Source of the DNA: Diphasiastrum complanatum
Lineage: Eukaryota > Streptophyta > Lycopodiopsida > Lycopodiales > Lycopodiaceae
Length of the DNA stretch: 64,000 nucleotides
Direction: 5' to 3'
NCBI GenBank assembly: GCA_029204225.1
Contig: CM055096.1
Location: 67,432,370-67,496,369, forward strand
Shown piece by piece: positions 21,227 through 33,750 of this stretch. The position numbers and the translations under genes are program-made. The notes below the pieces were generated by a model. The model had not been told where the DNA came from and made no database searches. It was given only the letters and a program-made list of their open reading frames with translations. Each line of letters starts with the position of its first letter. The stretch's first letter is position 1.

Positions 21227-22552
21227 CATAGCCATCAAATTTTTTGAACACTTTCCGATTTACAATTTGATCGAACAAAACCTTGATAATATTCAATCCA
21301 TTTATATGTGAGTTTTGGAATTCAACAAGATCTAGATTTTTCAATTAGTTTTCCAACCGACTTCGTGAGAAGAAATGTGCAATTAGAAAGCATTGGGAAA
21401 AGAGCATGCACTTCCAAGGGATTGGCATATTTGCTCACATAGTTCGCAAATAAAATTTACGAAACTTCTATAGAAAGATAGTTCCTAAATGTTTGAAAGT
21501 TACCCCTACTGTGGCTATTGTGTCTATAACGTATGAGCTTATAACGTCAGTTTTGCAACCAAAATGGTTGAATAGCTTCTAGACTACGATCTAAGTTTTA
21601 GCTTAAAGAAAAAGCTTTGAACAATCAAAGCCATATTGAAAGCCCTATTAGTTTTGGCAACATGTTTTTATGTCTTGCATCATCAAAAAGGCCATTTGAT
21701 TCTAGAACGTGAAAACACATTTGGTTTTAGACTTCTAGGCCTACTACAAGTTCTACAGGTCATGACCATGTACTCATATGGTTTTTGATACTTTTGCAGT
21801 TCATTTCCTGCAATTTTTCATCTTTACAATTGTATAAGTTACACACCTATTTACTTCTCCGCATATAGACTGAGCTCCCAGTTTGTATTATATTGTACAT
21901 ATTTTGTGTGATCCGCCACTGGTGTCCAATAGGGAGAGGGGATATGATGCGTATGGATACTTTAGATATGTATTGATACATCCAATATTGGATACGCATA
22001 TTTGTCAAGCATTGCCTTTTGACATGAACACATATACGAACAAATAGAAAACATAAGCATCAATAATACTTAACATTATCAATAGAGGTTTGTGTATACG
22101 GTAGAGGCCATTGCATGCACATGCCTATGATTTCTTTCATGTTGTAAACATATCAAGGTGATGAGCGCTCTGAACATAAACACATACACGAAGAAACATA
22201 AGAAACATAAACATAATTTTCTCCAGCTCCAACTCCAGCCCCAAACGCATAAACTCCATCTCTAGATCCAGCATAAACTCCATCTCCATCTCTAGCTAAC
22301 ATAATTCTCATTTGCAGCTCCAGCTCCTTATCTATGGCCTTCTCTTTATTTACTCTTGTAGATTTATATCATCCAAGAGCATGTACGTTGTTGCTACAAT
22401 CAAAGGGCATGATGTGAAAATGTACTTGAACTTGTAAATCAGTTCTCCAGGGGGGGGGGGGGAGGTCAGATAGCTTCTAGACTAGGATCTAATTTTTAGC
22501 TTTGCGCTGAAACGAATTTTCTTGATTCACGTTTACAATTAAAATTCGATCA
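21227..22552. other. No gene recognised; AT-rich flank
   Basis: AT-rich sequence with a short CTCCAGCTCCAACTCC-like repeat patch at about 22,219-22,330. There is no open frame of note and no domain recognised. Confidence 0.5.
22450..22462. repeat. Poly-G run (13 G)
   Basis: An uninterrupted run of 13 G in very AT-rich surroundings, followed by AGG. Its exact length is a likely point of sequencing error. Confidence 0.8.
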
Positions 22553-23460
22553 TTGCTAGTTATTGTTTTAACATTTTGAACTTAGACTTCATACATATGT
22601 TCATTTGTTTCGACTAAAATATCCTATCCAAAAGTAGAGGGTATTGTAAAACAAATTTGAAATTTACTAAGAATTTAATAACATCATTATTGTTATTTAT
22701 CAGGAAAGAAATTGATTATATATTTTGTTTTGTTTGTTGATTTTATTTTCCATTTGTGTTACTCCACTTTGCAAGACATACCATTTATTATTCTTATTTA
22801 AAAAAACATTGAGAGAGCTTTGTAGATTATTTGAAATATTCTCAGAATGTTAACATTTGTTAGAAAAAGTCAGCTGTTAGAAAACCATCTTTTTTATCAA
22901 GTGTAAGATGGCAAAAAGAAAGGTGTCGATTTTCCTCTCAATTTCATGAACTAGGAGATTCGCCTTTCTCACAAACACCAATGCAATATGAAGAATGAAA
23001 TTTGAAATTGCAAACTACAAATTGCCATGGAATATTTGAAATAGTCTACAAAGCTCCCACATTGTTTTTTTAAGCAATAGTTTTTATTCTATATTTCTTG
23101 AATTTGAATCATGAAAATAACATATATTATTTTATGTTCAATTAAAGTTTCTCATGATTTGGTACAATTTTTTCTTCATATTCTTACAAATATGAAAAAC
23201 CAATATGTTTGAAAATAATTTATAACTGTATTTTTGTAAATTATATAAAAAAAAATCTATAAATTAAGATTATCAATTTGTTTATTAAGAAAGAATAATT
23301 ATGTTTTTTCTTTCACACATTGATTTTAAAATTTCAGAGTTTTTTCGAAGTTACATGAGAATTGAGATTTGAGTTCACTATGTTCTTTCTTTTGCACATT
23401 GATTTTAAAATTTTGGAGATTTTCGAAACATGAGAATTGAGAATTGAGTTCAGAACTGGC
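22553..23460 (-). repeat. Dispersed block shared with 50.8-51.2 kb
   Basis: The reverse complement of two parts of this block (about 22,553-22,620 and 23,160-23,425) matches 50,880-51,190. The matches include AACAAATGAACAT, CTAAGTTCAAAATGTTAAAA and TTATTTTCAAA...TTGTAAGAATAT. About 540 bases between the two parts have no counterpart there, and this extra piece holds the foldback described separately. The shared block at 51 kb directly precedes a Helitron copy, so it may be Helitron flank. A tandem duplication of about 75 bases (TTTCTTTCACACATTG / TTTCTTTTGCACATTG) lies at 23,310-23,455. Confidence 0.6.
22799..23071. mobile_element. Foldback or MITE-like insertion
   Basis: Two arms of about 42 bases form an inverted repeat: AAAAAACATTGAGAGAGCTT... 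at 22,799-22,841 and the matching ...AAGCTCCCACATTGTTTTTT at 23,030-23,071. Both carry the core GAGCTTTGTAGA.TATTTGAA-like. They enclose about 190 bases with no coding potential. It sits in a segment of about 540 bases that is absent from the related block at 51.1 kb, which supports insertion. The outer ends and a target duplication could not be fixed by eye. Confidence 0.45.
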
Positions 23461-25490
23461 TTGAAAGTCAAATTTCTAAGACTCCATAAATCTACAACAT
23501 ACAAATCCCTATCCTGATTGCACTTGTATTTCGGTTGGCAATTGCTTTTCTACATCAAAAGAAAAAAAGGAAAAGCATATCTATTGCAAAGCTCCGCTAT
23601 TTTCGTACGACATTGCACCACCATTGCTTCATTACATGCCTTTTCATGAACAATTACAACACATGAAGTTCATACATTACAGTAAATTGTAATCATTGAT
23701 TAGAACACTATCAATGTTGTAGAACATGCCACGTAGCTATGCTCTCTAAGCAGATAGCACGAATTCAAGTATAAGAAAAAATTCTAACCAATCTACCTGA
23801 GCTTATGTATTAAATAATACAAAAATGAATCATGAGTCCAACTTATCAAGAATGATAGGTTGGATACATATGTCAAAGACATTCAGTACTATAGTTGTCC
23901 TAACAAAGATTTCTATAGTTACTTGGCAGAGACAATATTATTGCAAAAAACACACTTGTGTTTCTTGCACTCGCATACCTACTAGTAGGGAAATTGACAA
24001 AAGAATGAATTATGTTAATGTTTCAACAACATTTACTATCGTTGGCTCTATAGAGAAATTAATATGCTATTTCTTGATAATTCTATTTGTTTGTTAATGA
24101 CAAACAATTTATCTTTTACCTATCGTTTTATCTTCTAAATTCGGGTAATTGATATTACCTTTATTTTACTCATCTAAAATCATCATATGCTCTAACAACA
24201 TCCAAAAAGTTAAGTGCAAAGTTAATTCTTTTCAAAAACTATCTTTTACAAAAATGATCACAAAATACCTAGAAAACTTCCAAAATCTTGATAAGCGATG
24301 TATAGACAAAACAAAACTCCACCACCTTTCTGGTTCGTGCTGATTTTCTGCTGACATAGTGAGATTTCAAAGCGCTCTTACCCATCTTACTGATACTGAA
24401 GTTCAAGCCTGTAAGCTTGTCTCTTTGCATAAAAACCCTTCCTTTGATACTCCTATTGCCTTGTCGTCCCTCAAAGCAAACCTGGGCTAGAACTAGAGGC
24501 CACTTTGATAGTGGATTCAATAGAATGAGCTTGCATCAAGCTAGAATTTGGAACTGGAAGAGACAATTTTTTTAAGTGCAGATGTGGTGACAAATGCAAA
24601 AACAACTCTTCTATTATTTACTACTATTTTTCATGAATACCAAGTTGCATGCCCTCTTTGCATCATTATTCCTTCATGAACGTAACCAATTTACTATATT
24701 TGCTTTTTTGAATTACCATTTTTCCACTTTGGTTTTTCCAGCTAACCTTACCATTGACATCCTTCACCTTGTGACCACCATTATTGCATTGCCGCCAATA
24801 ACAAGCTAGTATAAATGTCTCCCCAATTGTGACATTTCTCCCTTTGCAAAAGCATGTGAAGTAACTATAACCACCAAATCTAACAATGCCATCATGAGAT
24901 GCTGCTCCAAGCGTCCATGACCTTGGTTGGTTCTAACTTACAAAAAGTTGAACTAGAAGCCCCATGTCATTCTGCCATATTCACTGGTATAGCTTGTCAT
25001 AATGCCCGGATCTCACATGTGATTGGTTTCCCTCTCTCAATTCTTGCCAATCAAGAGTTTCACGATGTCTCATTGCAACTTGATTACATTTACTAGCTTT
25101 CTCCAATGCAATTTCGCTCTTTCCGCTCTCCCTCACAATTTACTGTGATTAGGCTCCTCAAAACTGCTTGAGAATTGCTTTAGAGCTTCTTGGCTATAGG
25201 CACATTCCTTTTTCCTAACTTGTCCCGTAGATTTACAGCACAAGATTGGGCTTAATTTGGCACACAGGTTATCAAATAGCGAAAATCATACCTCATTGGG
25301 TCACTCATCTCCCGCTCCATAGAATGGTGTCAAGAATGCATCAAAACACATTTCTCCCTTGATAATGTCATATGTCAGCTCTGTGCAAGCATTTATAGGC
25401 TCCAATTTGGCCCTTATTGGGCTCCAAAAGCCCTCCTTTAGCCAAAGTTATCCACTTCCAAAGTGGCTTTATAAAACTAGTTCAAAAATG
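23461..25490. other. No gene recognised
   Basis: About 2 kb of AT-rich sequence with only short, unremarkable open frames: 23,825-24,097 plus, 24,269-24,520 minus and 24,899-25,096 plus. None resembles a known protein or has a convincing motif. Base composition is less AT-rich from about 24,700, which may mark another decayed retroelement. Confidence 0.4.
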
Positions 25491-25990
25491 AACTATTTCT
25501 TCTTTTTGAAGAGATCCTAGCCTTCAACTCGTAATTAACCAGTCGGATCTCTTCTTACACTTCAGTTTGAAGATTTTTAAAGAAGTTGAAGGGTATTGTC
25601 TCTTTCAACTCTTCAGGGCCCTTCTCCTACAAATCCATTGGTGACCCTCCATCCGACGACCTTCTTTCCTCAAATCAAAGTCGTCGATCTTTGATTTTAT
25701 TCATCCACTGGCTGACGTGCGATGTTCATATTGAGGGAAAGTCTTGTGGCAACTAAACACACATATATACTGGCCTGCCATCATGATTGACCGCGCGCGA
25801 CTCCCGTCGCCTCTCTCTCCTTTCCTCTTCTATGTAGTCTTCAACTATGACTGATCTGCCAATTTCAATCTAGCGAGTCCTCTTCTCCACGGCCAGCTGT
25901 GGCCTCTTGTCTGCTGGACCGCACTGCTAGGGCGCCCTCTTGGGGGTTTTGTACAGATCCAAAAATGGACACCTATAGGGAGAAATTTTA
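25491..25990 (-). repeat. Copia leader fragment (AG...CT family)
   Basis: Two segments match the leader of the Copia element at 40.8-45.2 kb. The first is CTTTTTGAAGAGATCCTAGC and its continuation (AATTAACCAGTC...GAAGATTTTTAA), which pairs with 44,030-44,120. The second is CACTGCTAGGGCGCCCTC at 25,928, which pairs with 44,464 and with 47,643. The orientation is therefore minus. LTR, primer site and gag are not visible beside it. Confidence 0.55.
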
Positions 25991-26404
25991 ATAATCATAT
26001 GAGGGCCCAAACCTATAATTGGACATAGAAGCACTTGCATGGTGAATGACTGCTTTAATAGGAGGTCAATAGCTTAATATAAGCTGCATGGGCATCCTAA
26101 GAGAGATATTCTCTCCTCTTGTAGAGAATACTTACCATGGAAACTTGCCCATCTCCCTATTAGAATTTCATATTCTTGAGTCAGGTTTTCTCTCCTCTCT
26201 TGTATTCATTCACTGTGGCTTGGGGGTGAAGGGTTAGAGTATTGACTAGCCTCCGCATGTTGGTTGGGTGGTTTATGCTCCACAGGTGTCCTTTTGGTTT
26301 GCATGTGATAGGATTCTTGAAGATCTTCACTTGGATATAAAGACCACTAGGGATAACCCCCAAGATGAGGATAGGAAAACGCAACAAGAGAGAGGTCAAC
26401 CTAG
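25991..26404. other. No gene recognised
   Basis: Unassigned sequence between the Copia leader fragment and the gypsy RNase H. An open frame that leads into the gypsy relic begins here at 26,268, but its first 45 codons do not resemble RT. Confidence 0.4.
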
Positions 26405-28000
26405 TGAGCCTATTGAGTGGAATGAGGAATTAAACCAATGCTTTGAGAAACTCAAGCAAATGGTTGCTTCAGCTCCTGTTTTACAGATTGCGAATCCTGA
26501 TATACCTTACGTTGTGCAAATTGACGCAAGTGATTCGGCGAATAGGAGCAGTTCTTCTACAAGACGATAGGCCGATAGCGTTTGAAAGCAAGAAATGCAT
26601 GGGGCCTCAGTTGCGTTACACAACTCAGGAGGAGTTATTTGTTGTGATACATGAACTTAAAACTTGGAGGCATTACCTTTATGGTAGTCAATTTATAGTG
26701 TATATAGATCACCAGCCTCTAAAGTACTTCTGTAATCAGAATGACCTTAGAGGTCGTAAAGCTCACTGGGCTGAGCTTATGCAAGAATTTGATCATGAGA
26801 TCCGATATGTCAAGGGCAGCTCTAACCAAGTTGTGGATATGCTTAGTTGGATTGGTGAACTAAATGAACTTTCTTTCACCCAGATTTCCACTGATCAGTA
26901 TCTTTCATTGAGAGAGAGGTGTGAATCAAATTCTCATTTTGGTCCCATTTAGAAGGTGTGGAGATAGGAAAAAATGAGAGTGGAATAGAGATTTACTCAC
27001 AAGGGTCTTAGGTACCTAGGAAAGATAAGAAGATAGCGGAACAATTCTCTATCTGAGGTGGTTTCCTATTTCAAAATGGAAAAATTTGTGTACCAACGGA
27101 TGATGAGATAAAGAAGAAGATTCTTTGTGAGAGTCATAACGTTTCCTATGCAGGTCATCTGGGTATACACAGGACTTTGGACTTGGTTAGAAGAGAGTTA
27201 TATTGGCCAAAACTCAAGCCATTTGTCAAGTCTTATGTGATTAAATGTGGACTTTGTCAGTTAGCAAAAGCTGAATGCTTAAAGACTGGAGGGTTGTTAC
27301 ATACTCTAGATATCCCTTAGAAACGATGGGAAAGTATATCTATGGATTTTGTGGTTGGACTTCCAAAGAACCAACACCAAAATGATTCTATTTGGGTTGT
27401 GGTGGATAGGTTGACAAAGTTAGCTACTTTTATACCAGTCAAGTCAACTGCTAAGCCTTCAGGATTTAGCTTAGATCTTTGTGGGAAGATTATTTAGGCT
27501 TTATGGACTACCAAGTGATATAGTTAGTGATAGAGATCCTAAATTTACAGGTCACTTTTGGTCAGATGTATTCCATAAGCTAGAAACCTCGCTTAGTTTT
27601 TAGTTCTTCTGATCATCCTGAATCGGATGGCCAAAGTGAGAGAACTAATCAGACTATGGAGGATATGTTGAGGACATATGTGTCTTACATGCAATCTCAC
27701 TGGGAAGATTACGTTCCTTTGATTGAGTTTGTTTATAACAATAGGAAACATTTTGCTATCGGTTATAGTCCGTTTATGCTGATGTACGATTTTCACCCTA
27801 GAAATGTGGAGACGAAGTCTGTTAAGATCCAAAAAGTTGCAGATTTCTTGCATGATATGTATGAAATGTTGCAAGTGGTTCATGATTGTATAGAGCTAAG
27901 GACTATGCCAATCTTAAGAGGTCTCCCAGAGATTTTAAAGTTGACTCACTGGGTATATCTTAGAATACCTACACAATTGCATATTTTAGCAAAGTTTTTG
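26405..28000 (+). pseudogene. Gypsy RNase H and integrase relic
   Basis: Forward gypsy pol starting at the RT-RNase H connection (EWNEELNQCFEKLKQMVASA, YVVQIDASD), then a one-base shift into RIGAVLLQDDRPIAFESKKC, TTQEELFVVIHELKTWRHYL, YIDHQPLKYF and YVKGSSNQVVDMLS. After a stop-rich stretch at 26,950-27,070, integrase follows: [92 protein letters not shown] and NRKHFAIGYSPFMLMY. The Asp, Asp and Glu of the DDE core are kept, although frames are broken at about 27,310, 27,480, 27,500 and 27,598. It ends at WVYLRIPTQ. It is related to the integrase tail at 61.5 kb but in opposite orientation. Confidence 0.9.
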
Positions 28001-28420
28001 ATGCCTTGTGTATGTGTATACAATGTTGCCCGGATAAGACAATGTTGACAAAAGACTGTTGACTTTTCTCAACGTCTGTAATTTAACTCTCATCTATAGA
28101 TGAATACCTTTCACTCAGCCGCCTCAAAAACAGTCTTTAAATCTTCTCATTTTCTACTAAAAAAATTTACAATATCAATAAGCTGGTCAATGTAAATATC
28201 ATTATAATGCTGAAAATTGTGCAGACCTGAATGTTTGAATTTTCAGTTTTTTCTTGCCTCCTGCTTATATTGAGAGAAAGGTACTGTAAAAGGTCCAAGA
28301 AAAATCTCTTCATTGGAGATGATTTGTTTCTACCTAACGAACTATGCTATTTAGTGTTTGGGATGGTGCTTATGTGTACGACATAGAGACAAGTAAGATG
28401 AATGATCCTTGTTTCTCTGA
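28001..28420. other. No gene recognised
   Basis: AT-rich sequence between the gypsy relic and a Copia gag. It may contain the decayed leader of that Copia element; no primer-binding site could be identified. Confidence 0.4.
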
Positions 28421-29570
28421 ATGTCTAGTGCATATAGTAGTCAGATACGTTTCAGCTGGTTAAAATTATTCTTAGTCAGAACAGTTCGACAATGTTTCTT
28501 GTATTCTTTTCATGGAACATCTTTTATTCTAAAGACGATTTCTAACTACCATCTCTGGAAATTCAAGATGAAGGTTATACTTCTAGCCAAAGAACTGTGG
28601 GACATCGTTGATGGCACAGAGCTCAAACCATAAGGTGATGCAACCGTCATCAGCAAGTGGAGACTGAGAGATGGAAAAGCATTTGCCATGATCACCCTCA
28701 ACATCAAGGATACTCAGATTAGCCACATACGTGCTGCTCAGACTGTTAAGGATGCATGAGACATCCAAGCAAATCTCTACGACATCAGAGACGTTACGTC
28801 AAATCAAATTCTTCATGTGAAAGCTATATATCCAACAAGCATGCTAGAACTCCAGTCACTTCCAATTCAGTTCGTTCTTCTAAAGGTGCGTTAGATCTTG
28901 TACACATGGACATTTGTGGTCCTATGCAGACTATTTCTACAGGGAGAGCTGTCTACTTGCTGACTATCATTGATGACTTCTCTAGGAGAACTGCAACATA
29001 CGTGTTGTTCAGACTGTTAAGAATGCATGGGACATCCAAGCAACTCTCTACGACATCAGAGACGTTACGTCCAAGCTTCATCTGAGGAAGAAATTCTTCA
29101 CCCTCAAAATGTCTGACGCAGATAGTGTTTCGAGTAATCTCAACACCTTCAAAAATCTTATGGAGCAGATGACTGCAACTGGCTAAGTCATAGAAGATTT
29201 TGATGCACTCATAACTCTATTATCGAGTCTACCTGAAGCCTACGAAAATTGGATAATGACAATTTCTACCCAAGAGCACCTCACTCTATCAAGAGTAATT
29301 TCGCTGCACCTACAAGAGGAGATCAGAAGATCATCATCATCCTCAGGCTCAAGATAGGATCCTCAAGCTTTGTATTTAAAAAATCAGAAGTTTAGATCCA
29401 AGAGGTCTACACAGTCATACTATCTTGACAACAAGAGCAACATGCAACAATCTGTATCAAACACACCATCAACTTCAGAGTCTTCATCTTTCCAGCCAAG
29501 ACAGAATCTATTCTATAAGTACTGTAAGAGGACTGGTCACCTTATTCCTCCTAGCTTTTTTCTGCAATAG
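28421..29570 (+). pseudogene. Copia gag with an integrase segment inside
   Basis: Copia gag starts in NYHLWKFKMKVILLAKELWD (about 28,550) and runs through MITLNIKDTQISHIRAAQTV and LYDIRDVTS to 28,790. It then changes abruptly into integrase: CESYISNKHARTPVTSNSV, LDLVHMDICGPMQTISTGRA and LLTIIDDFSRRTATYV (28,815-29,004). The gag sequence then resumes by repeating QTVKNAWDIQATLYDIRDVT and continues FFTLKMSDADSVSSNLNTF, FDALITLLSSLPEAYENWIM, ending in a degraded zinc knuckle YKYCKRTGHLI. So a gag piece of about 67 bases is duplicated on both sides of an integrase piece of about 200 bases. Stops occur at about 28,632, 28,758 and 29,186. No protease, RT or LTR follows; a reversed gag begins at about 29,570. 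Confidence 0.85.
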
Positions 29571-30115
29571 ACTTGCTGTCAATTTTTGAAGAGACAGAAC
29601 AGGAGTATTGCTAAGAAGCAACACTAAATTGTCGAAGGAGGATGAAAGACTGGCAAGAAGAGACATGGTAGAGTCTTCTTCTGAGATAGGCGAATCTATT
29701 GCAGACAGTTGGTTTAGCAACTATTTGAACTCATTCAGACGATCACTGATTGAGATGCCTTCACTCATTCTGAGTGTCAGTACCTTCTTCCTCAATAAGA
29801 GACAAGTGGAAACATCTGAGGTGTCGTAGATGCTAGTAAGGATGTCCCACGCTTCTTTGGAGGTGATGTCATTTAATACATGAGCAATCTGAATGTCCTT
29901 CAGATTCAGGGATACAATGACAGGTGCTTTGCCATCCTTTGCTTCCCATGCTGGAAGTAGTTCAGGTTCTTCCAGTCTGGCTATTGAACCGTTTATGTAT
30001 CCCCAAAGCTTCTTCTCGATCAAGATCATCCTCATCTAAAACTTTCACATGTGGAAGTCATCTCCGTTGAATTTGTTGATCAAGTGGATCTCTGAGGTTG
30101 AACCCTCCATTGTAA
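29571..30115 (-). pseudogene. Copia gag, opposite strand
   Basis: Read from about 30,110 down: MEGSTSEIHLINKFNGDDF with two TGA codons where Trp is expected, then RMILIEKKLWGYINGSIARL, LPAWEAKDGKAPVIVSLNL, IAHVLNDITSKEAWDILTSI and VLTLRMSEGISISDRLNEF. In another frame follows LLNQLSAIDSPISEEDSTMS, LLASLSSSFDNLVLLLSN. This is the standard Copia gag order (retrotransposon gag, UBN2 type). It is a different family from the gag at 28.4 kb, and its 3' end collides with that one. It lies downstream of the primer-site-like sequences at 30,212-30,281. Confidence 0.85.
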
Positions 30116-30211
30116 TCGAGTAGAAGAGATAAAACACAAATTTAAATAAACCAGCTCTATAGAACTAGAACGTATTAAGTTTTATTATAAGTCCTAGACT
30201 CTAGTAATCCA

Positions 30212-30281
30212 ATAAACATGTGGCTCCGATACCACTTTATGGAATGCGATGGAATGGAAATTATCAGCTCTAATACCACAT
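30212..30281 (-). other. Two Copia primer-site-like sequences
   Basis: On the minus strand TGGTATCGGAGCC (30,213-30,225) and TGGTATTAGAGC (30,270-30,281) each resemble the initiator-Met primer site TGGTATCAGAGC. They are 57 bases apart and about 100 bases upstream of the gag ATG. The LTR should lie at higher coordinates, but its ends are not clear. Confidence 0.6.
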
Positions 30282-31290
<1,009 letters not shown>

Positions 31291-31555
31291 GTTGTTGGGA
31301 TGAGTAGGAGTTACATTAAATTCCAATATTATGCAGTCCACTTGCCTATATCCATCACACGTACATGCAATACTCCATATGTCTCAATTATAGTGTCTGC
31401 GTCCTCTCAATGTAATTAGTCACAAACAGGCCTTGACTTGGATTTAAATCTCGGCGTGACCAATAATCTTGAGCATTGGAGGGCCGGTCTACCATATTAG
31501 GACTATGGGCCATGTCCTTAGCTAAATATGGCCATAACATTCTTCCCTCCTTAAA
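31291..31555 (-). repeat. Possible gypsy 3' LTR end and polypurine tract
   Basis: On the minus strand AAGGAGGGAAGAA (31,540-31,553) is a polypurine tract followed by TGTTATGGCC. The gypsy relic at 61.26 kb has the same arrangement (AAGGGGGGAAGAA then TGTCATGCCC). Further in, GGTCTACCATATTAGG resembles the GGTCTACCGATCTCTAGC seen there. This suggests a decayed LTR of a related gypsy family, with its inner pol missing. The far end is a guess. Confidence 0.35.
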
Positions 31556-33300
31556 TTGCTTCTATCCTCAGAAGCTCCTCGAAACAAGAAAGAATTACAA
31601 GAATAGTTCTTTTAACTTTTAATATTAATCTGAAAAATCATTATCCTTAATTAGACTTACTTATCAAACAAGTACTTAGAAAAAAATTGTTTTTAATCGT
31701 TAACCTCTACTCTGGAGTACAAACTCTAGTTTAAAAAGTACACTAAGAGATATATTTTCTCAACTGGGTTACACTCAACACAAGTTAGTAACACCACCTT
31801 CATGTAAAACACTTGCATGAACTACTAAGTGAAATATTATCTAGCTTAGGAGATTAAAGTTAAAGAAAAATAATAATCACAATTTGAAATCATCCACGAA
31901 CTCTAGCAAACAATTCATAAAAAGCCTTTAAGTACAACTATCCTTAGAATCCAATTCTAAGATATGATAATTCATTTAACTAGGATCTCTAGGAGAATCA
32001 TTACGATATAAAATGATTAAAACTCAACTTTGAGTATGCTAGATACTCTCATGAGTTGGTTAGCCCTGCTTCTAGCATCATATGCAAGAAAAAATAGCAA
32101 TCATTCATGTTAATAGATTTGTCTGTACCCTACAATATATGGAGATATAATCAAAAGAAGAAACTATACTTGAACATATGCAAGCCATAAACTATAGCAA
32201 AATAACATCCACTAGATAAATTAAATTCTCCACAAATGAAATACTTATCTTGTGAGAATGTCTGTGAGATCTATAGGACTCAATAAAATACCGGAGTAAA
32301 GAGATGTACACTTCCAAAGTGCTAATCTGAAATCTCAACTCAATTAGAACTGGGAATTACTCAACATACTTGAGAATCAACACGTTTCCAGATTATCCTC
32401 TGATTAAGTATCCATTTATGATCCGTCAATCACAAATAATTAGATTCTTATTATTCGTTAATCATAATTCACTGGAATCTTAAAACATACTAAATTGTTG
32501 AAGGATACTGGAGTTTATGTTTAATACAAAAACTTCAGATTTATTCTCTAGGACTAAATCTAGATATCCAAAGATCTGCTGAATTTCTTGAAAATTCAGT
32601 TGTCATTCTTGGTTTATGGGCCTAGATTGAAAAAATGATACTTTTACAACCACTTTCAAATAGTTGAAATGTAAAATCGATTCATAATTTTATAATTTCA
32701 ATAGAACATAGTCACATCACATAATGGTTTTATTATGAGTTTCCTATAGATTTTGCTAAAAATAGGTAATTAAGATGACTTCACAAAACATCTGTATAAA
32801 ACTAAATCTTCAAGAAAAAAGATTAAGAGCAATCTTGAACATTAGTTACACAACGAGCTACATAGCTTCAAAATTCTGTTGTCCCTTTTCAACCCATGAG
32901 ACGATAATTTAAGTTTCAGCGTTATGGTATTTGTTCTGGGCGTCAATCCAAAAGTAAAATTCTATCATCTACATAAACCTTTATAGAGACTAAGAATGAT
33001 TACCCTCAAGAATGTACTTTTACGTCCATTGTCAACTCCCAACATTGAACATTAAAGAGCTCAAGTTTTGGTATCCAACATGTACAATGATTGGGTTGGT
33101 TTTGTGGCTAACTAAATGGATAGAGTGATAAGTTTCGAGTATATAGGAGGAAACTTGTATCAATCACATCCCTCTAAAAGTTGCTGAATGTTACCCTAGA
33201 ATTTCAAATAACAAAGTATAAATCGACAGCAAACACTTTTGTAAGTTTGCATCAATAATTAAAACTTAAAATATATTCATAAACCGGTAACAAATCATTT
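31556..33300. other. No gene recognised; AT-rich
   Basis: About 1.7 kb of AT-rich sequence with no long open frame, no repeat of note and no recognisable protein on either strand. Confidence 0.5.
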
Positions 33301-33750
33301 TTGACTTTAGTTGTTGGAAAAACATTCTATAGCCTCATCAAGTATGTTTTCATGATAAAAATCAGACATGAAAAATTCTTCATATACAACAATGGTTTGC
33401 TTATTTTCCTTGATCATACGGAAAATAAAAACAGGGAAGCCAAGTTTGAAACTACTAATTTCCTACCATTGACTAATAAGGCACCGTCAAAACATGGAAT
33501 CATTGATGAAATCCAAAATCAAAAGATCATAATTTATATACATTGCCACTGTGCATGGGTAAAAGGGATTCTAGAGAAGTCTAGTATACTAAATTGTACT
33601 GATACCGGCTGTGAGGTAATTCCAAAGTGGGCCTACTTGTTCAAGATCACATATCAAACCAGATTGTTGCACTTAAATGGTGAGCCTGCTCCAGATGTAT
33701 ATGTGCTTCATAAGAGCAACATGGCTCAAAAGCAAGATGAATGGAACTAA
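33301..33750 (+). other. 149-codon open frame of unknown nature
   Basis: An open frame of 149 codons. It begins with a hydrophobic-basic start (TLVVGKTFYSLIKYVF) and contains three Cys and two His in its middle (IHCHCAW...NCTDTGCEV), then VPKWAYLFKITYQTRLLHL-like and DEWN at the end. I do not recognise it. The codon composition is plausible for a protein, but its last 80 bases overlap the C-terminal end of the antisense SAC3B-like relic, so it may be chance. No promoter or intron signs were seen. It could equally be an exon of a captured gene. Confidence 0.2.
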
